This document shows positions 59,789 through 64,000 of a stretch of 64,000 nucleotides of DNA, piece after piece (the first letter of the stretch is position 1; every line of letters starts with the position of its first letter). The stretch is taken from positions 35,190,001 to 35,254,000 of the forward strand of contig NC_072895.1 of assembly GCF_027943255.1 (NCBI RefSeq), given 5' to 3'. Source of the stretch: Anastrepha obliqua (Eukaryota > Arthropoda > Insecta > Diptera > Tephritidae). A program made the translations under genes and the position numbers. Under the pieces are notes generated by a model, which saw only the letters and a program-made list of their open reading frames with translations, had not been told where the DNA came from and did not search any database.

Positions 59789-60170
59789 ATGGAACGCTAC
59801 ACACTTGAGCAGCGATTGCAAATCGTGCAAATTTTTTATGAAAATAATCGTTCTGTTGCTGCTACTTTAAGAGCATTACGGCCATTTTACGGTCCCTTTA
59901 GCAAGCCGTCCCGTTTTGGGGTTATGTGAAGTCATTGGTCTACAGTAACAAGCCGGCGACGATTTGTGAGCTCAGAGCCAATATTGAACGTGAAATTGCT
60001 GGAATGCACGCGGTGGTCATGCAAAAGAAATCGAATTTCATACTTAAATGTATATGTTCAAACTCGATAATAAAATAAAGATTAGTTAAAAAAGTCAAAC
60101 CGTTTGTGTTTTATTCAAAAAAGTTCAAAAGTTGAAGCGCTCTTACTGAAAAACCCTATATAAAAATCTC
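59789..60170 (+). mobile_element. DD41D-type transposase remnant
   Basis: Forward translation starts MERYTLEQRLQIVQIFYENN (first HTH), and soon jumps by deletion to WGYVKSLVYSNKPATICELR and ANIEREIAGMHAVVMQKKSN, the C-terminal region. The whole catalytic core is lost. The right end aaaagttgaagcgctcttac followed by tgaaaaaccctata may be the terminal repeat; the left end was not identified. Confidence 0.75.
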
Positions 60171-60708
60171 TATCCAAGGGTAATAAGCCAGTTTTCCCCA
60201 TTCGTCACCTCATCGAGAACTCGGCATTCGAATTTTGTTCGCATAGTCGTCGGCAACGAAGTAACATAAGCTGGAGTTGTGTTAATTTTGTTCGTATATC
60301 ACTAACCCAGTCTTTGTTCTTTTGTAAACAAACCGCTGTCATGACCTCGGTTACGTCAGCCAATCACCTCTTCTTTCAAACTCGTTAAGAACCATTTAAC
60401 GGTCTGATCTTAGCCTCACCTTCTGAATTCTGTTCACCATGCGCTTTACCATGTCAAATATGGTGAATCTCTTACTAGCGTGGTTAAAATACGAGAACCC
60501 CTATGTTATCCATGACCTAAAAATTGGCATGCAACAGAAACGTACATTTCGTGCCGAGGAAATTTTGGGCAGCAAAAATTATTCATCACAAAAACAAGTG
60601 ATCTTAAAGTAATTGGTTAAACTTTTTGTGAACAAACAAATTAATTTTTTGAAACTTATAGTCAATAACGATTAAATGCAAAATTCATCTACAAATAACG
60701 TGAATATA

Positions 60709-60928
60709 ACAGGTGGCGCAAAATTAATCAATTATGGAAAGATTTATAATATTTGCTAATATCGTCCTACGGCAATCATATTTGACACTTGTGAGCTAGA
60801 CAGCTGCAGCATACAAACAGACAAGCAATAGAGTATGTAAGGGTCAAAATAAAGATTTCCGTCATTCAAAATATATAAAAAGTTGAATGGTTAATTTTGC
60901 GCCAGCCGATTAATTTTGCGCCACCCTT
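60709..60928. mobile_element. TA-flanked MITE
   Basis: The left end acaggtggcgcaaaattaat and, from the right end inward, aaagggtggcgcaaaattaa are inverted. A second copy of the terminal motif (aattttgcgccagccgatta) sits just inside the right end. The element is 220 bp with no coding content. Confidence 0.8.
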
Positions 60929-61133
60929 TATAAGTATATATATGGCTTTTTTGGGCAACAAAACAAATTTTAAAGCTGATATCTCTTCTTCTACTTGTTT
61001 TTGCAAGTGATAGCAAATTTTGCGTTCGTTAACTTTTTCAATTTTTCTGCTCTTTAGAGAGAGCTTTGGCTAACGCTCGTATGGCTAGTTTTGTTATCGG
61101 ATCAATTATTCTGTTAAGTAAATGTGAAAGGAT

Positions 61134-61141
61134 TATCGATA
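61134..61141. promoter_or_regulatory. DRE-like motif TATCGATA
   Basis: A perfect palindromic TATCGATA lies 183 bases upstream of the RBM28-like start codon. In Drosophila this is the binding site of DREF, common in promoters of growth and ribosome-biogenesis genes. Use here is an inference. Confidence 0.55.
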
Positions 61142-61323
61142 AAATGTATGTTCTTTGTGTGATTCCTATGACATTTCTAGACGAGCTCGCAGATGAAACT
61201 GTTTACAGTGTACTCAAATTAGACACCACGTGTGTCAAAACCACCTTTATTTACTGTCAAAAGTTGTTTTGTTTTTCATCTGCAGCTTTTAAATTAAGGA
61301 ATTTTAGAAAGAGCGCTTCTAAC

Positions 61324-63478
61324 ATGGAGTTAAGTGAATCGGTAAAAGATGAACAAAATGCAGAAGGCAACGCTGTGGAACAACCAAGCCGAAAGCGTAG
61401 AAACCCATTTCTTACAAGTAAAGAAGATAAGGAGCGTCGGCAAAAGAAGAAGGCTCGAATCGTTGTTAGAAACATTAGCTATAAAGCGAACGAAGATTTA
61501 CTGTCGAAACATTTTAGTCAGTGGGGCAATGTTGAAGAACTAAATCTTCTAAAGCGCCCAGATGGCAAATTAGTCGGTTGTGCATTTGTACAGTACAGCA
61601 GTGTAAATCAGGCGTCTAAAGCGATTTTAAGAGGTAATAAGCAAGATTTCTTGGGACGACCAATATACGTTGATTGGGCTTTGGGCAAAGATGAGTATAT
61701 TAAAAAAAATGTCAAAGAGGAGCCCGATGAGAAGAAACCCAAAAAAGAACCAAAAGAAGAAGATGACATCAAATTAGATGATACTTTAAAAGAAGAGGTG
61801 AGATACTGTTACATTTGCTTGCACAAAACTTGAAATTAATTGATTCACATAAATATGGATATGTTGCAGGACCAAGATAGCGAATCACAAGAAGATGATG
61901 ATGAAAGTGATGCGGACGAAAGCGCAGATGACGATAAAATCGTTTCCAATTCAGATGAGGATGAAAAGAAATCAAAATATAAATTAGAAATAGGAAAAGT
62001 TGGAAAAGAGACACATATATCAAATGACGTTCAGGATGGATGTACGATCTTCATAAAAAATGTTCCCTTTGATGCCGAAAATAATGATTTGCGTAAAATA
62101 TTCCGAAAATTCGGCCTGTTGCATTATGCAATTATAAATCGGGAGCCGATTTCAGGCCATTCAAAAGGAACAGCTTTTGTCAAGTTCAAGAATAAAGAAT
62201 CGGCTGATCTTTGTCTACAATCTGGAGGTGAAATCTCTCTTATGGATCAGCTGCTCGAACCATATCCGGCGTTAAGTAGAGATGAGGTTCGAAATCATGA
62301 AAAGATGAAATCTAACAAAGATGTGGTGAAAGATTCTCGCAACTTATATTTAGCTAGAGAAGGTTTAATTATGGCCAATTCGAAGTCTGCTGAAGGAGTT
62401 TCCGCATCGGATATGTCGAAACGGCACAAGCTAGAACAAATAAAAACTCAGGTGCTAAAAAATCTGAATAGGTATGCGTGCCGCTGTTTTCACACTGCAT
62501 ATTTGAAGATTACTTATATTTCACTTTGTTTCAGATTTGTTTCACGAAATCGCTTGTCCATTCATAATTTGCCTCTTAATTATGATAATGAAAAACTGAA
62601 GCGCATGGTTATTACATATACGGACTTTAGGCCGCATGAGTGCAGAGTTATGCGGGAGAATAAAATTACACCAGAGCACCCGCAAGGAAAGTCCAAAGGC
62701 TTTGGATTTATGTCATTTAGCACACATCAAGAAGCTTTGGCTGCGCTGCGAAAGCTTAACAATAATCCCTCAGTTTTCGGAAACCAACATGTTAGTTTAT
62801 TTTTAGCTTTGATTTTAATAAGTAATTGAAACACGAGATTATAATTACTTTTATATTTTATTGATTTAGAGACCTATTGTCGCCTTCAGTATTGAGGATC
62901 GAGCAGTGGAAAAAGTCAAGGAGAATCGCAAACAAAAATCCAAAATTAACAACCCTACATTCAAGGAAAAATTGGAAAAAAGGAAAGAACAGAGACGACT
63001 TAAAAGGCAAGGAAAATTGGCTAAAAATAACAATAAAATTCCTTATACCGATGACAAGGAGAAACTAAAGAAACATTTAAAAAAATTAGAAGAATCACGT
63101 GCTGCTAAAGCTAATGCTCAAGCCAAAAACCCAGCCATAGAAGAACTTGATAACTTTGTAGGTACGGCGTCGAAGCCCGGCTCAAACATACGCCTGCGAT
63201 CAAACAAAAAAATTGCCGAACAGGCGCAGGAGCATCGAAAAAATGTTAAAGCAAATAAACGTAAGGAGAAGGCTAAGAAAATTCGGCAAATACATTTAGC
63301 TGAGCGTAAAGCGATAGATAGACCAAAACAAGGGAGAAAAGAAGAACGCGACGACTTGGAACATCTGGTAACAAAATATAAACGTATGATAGATAGTCAA
63401 GCTAATGTGGGAGGCACCGGAGAGAATCTGGAAAAGGAGTTGAAAGCACCAAAGCGAACTAAATGGTACACGGAATAA
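61324..63478 (+). CDS. RBM28: RBM28/Nop4-like nucleolar RNA-binding protein, 646 aa
   Basis: Predicted role in large ribosomal subunit maturation in the nucleolus, by homology to yeast Nop4 and human RBM28 (fly CG4806). Exons 61324-61797, 61870-62471, 62535-62790 and 62870-63478 give a closed frame of 1941 nt. Three RRMs: residues 45-120 (RNP2 IVVRNI, RNP1 LVGCAFVQY), about 215-300 (TIFIKNV, SKGTAFVKF) and about 365-450 (LSIHNL, SKGFGFMSF). An acidic linker (DDDESDADESADDD) separates the first two. SRNLYLAREGLI and AEGVSASDMSKR are family-specific blocks. The C-terminal 150 residues are very lysine-rich and end KRTKWYTE, as in the family. ATG at 61324 was chosen because the homologous sequence starts there; the open frame upstream lacks similarity, and tttttcatctgcag at 61269-61283 may be a 5' UTR acceptor. 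Confidence 0.93.
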
Positions 63479-63528
63479 TGATTTTTCCTCACTTTATTTA
63501 GTTGTTATTTGTGTATATATGGAAACTC

Positions 63529-63534
63529 AATAAA
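63529..63534 (+). terminator. poly(A) signal of the RBM28-like gene
   Basis: AATAAA lies 51 bases after the stop codon. Confidence 0.7.
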
Positions 63535-63659
63535 AAGGTCAAGTTGTGAATTTAATTTACAATTATTAAAGTCTCCCCTTGTCCCTGAAGAATACTGCTT
63601 TAACTTCGCTTAAAAAAAGACACCGATATTGGTGATACCGCATCATTATTTAAAGTACA

Positions 63660-64000
63660 TTTTATATATTTCCAGAATTTTCTTTTTTTTTTTTGAAAGA
63701 GTTAAGTTAGGTTATAGTTACCCAGAAAGTGGGCCCACTTGGACGAAAAATTTAAGTTCATCCGTTGTGATACCATTGCAAAAGAAAAGAGGTGAAGGGA
63801 ACCGATAGGACGAAAGGAGAGGGTGGGGGAAGGAGAAAAGGTTGAATATTTGTGGATTACGAACGGCGACTGATTTGCGGTTGTGTTAGGCGCTGATGAA
63901 GTTCATACGATTTTTGATATCAAGGTCTGCATACAAGCGTTTACTTCAATTGGAAAAACACTCGCGTACTCATACAATCTTTTTTTATTGATTATATAGT
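63660..64000 (-). repeat. probable LINE tail-like sequence
   Basis: The forward text agttaagttaggttatagtt followed by acccagaaagtgggcccact looks like the complement of a LINE 3' end of the (taacc)n type, as at 29420. No coding part is seen before the window edge, so the call is tentative. Confidence 0.35.

Noticed and set aside
61066..61323. Open frame extending upstream of the RBM28-like start (ATGs at 61081 and 61144)
   Set aside because: The upstream residues show no family similarity, a DRE-like promoter motif and a likely 5' UTR acceptor lie inside it, and ATG at 61324 has a good context directly before the conserved protein.

Overview
This window is animal nuclear DNA, almost certainly from a higher fly (Diptera, Brachycera) and most likely a tephritid fruit fly. 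That placement is an inference. It rests on spliced genes whose proteins read like fly orthologues, AT-rich introns with catacata-type microsatellites, and a load of insect transposons (Tc1/mariner including DD41D types, piggyBac, Helitron, hAT-like and Transib-like elements, LINEs and tRNA-derived SINEs). Four host genes can be assembled with closed reading frames or nearly so. They occupy only a few kilobases of exon; most of the remaining recognisable sequence is transposon debris, much of it nested.

Layout. 1-9.5 kb: LINE, mariner and SINE fragments, a Helitron (3447-5826) carrying a nested TA-flanked element, a Jockey-like remnant, an orphan candidate exon (6846-7003) and a degenerate DD41D element. 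9.5-22.1 kb (+): a six-exon, 265-residue two-Ig-domain surface protein. One of its introns holds a piggyBac. Its 8.5-kb last intron holds a three-element nest (Tc1-like, invaded by a Transib-like element and by an intact DD41D transposon), a TA-flanked MITE and a second DD41D copy. 22.1-26.3 kb: intergenic, with one mariner remnant. 26.3-49.9 kb (+): type I phosphatidylinositol-4-phosphate 5-kinase (PIP5K59B-like), with a 29-nt microexon and two alternative C-terminal tails; a 10.1-kb intron full of transposons leads to the distal tail. 50-55.8 kb: 3' flank, microsatellites, a DD41D deletion derivative and a DD34E element with a nested SINE. 55.8-59 kb (-): YME1L, the mitochondrial i-AAA protease. 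59-61.3 kb: head-to-head spacer with a DD41D remnant and a MITE. 61.3-63.5 kb (+): RBM28/Nop4-like nucleolar RNA-binding protein. 63.6-64 kb: LINE-tail-like sequence.

The host genes are functionally unrelated (adhesion or recognition, phosphoinositide synthesis, inner-membrane proteolysis, ribosome biogenesis). No operon-like or defence system is visible. The notable biology is in the mobile elements: an apparently intact young transposon, nested insertions with readable target duplications, hairpin-forming repeats inside introns, and two tRNA-like repeat families. Two host-protein oddities are a leucine at the YME1L pore-loop aromatic position and the swap of the kinase tail.
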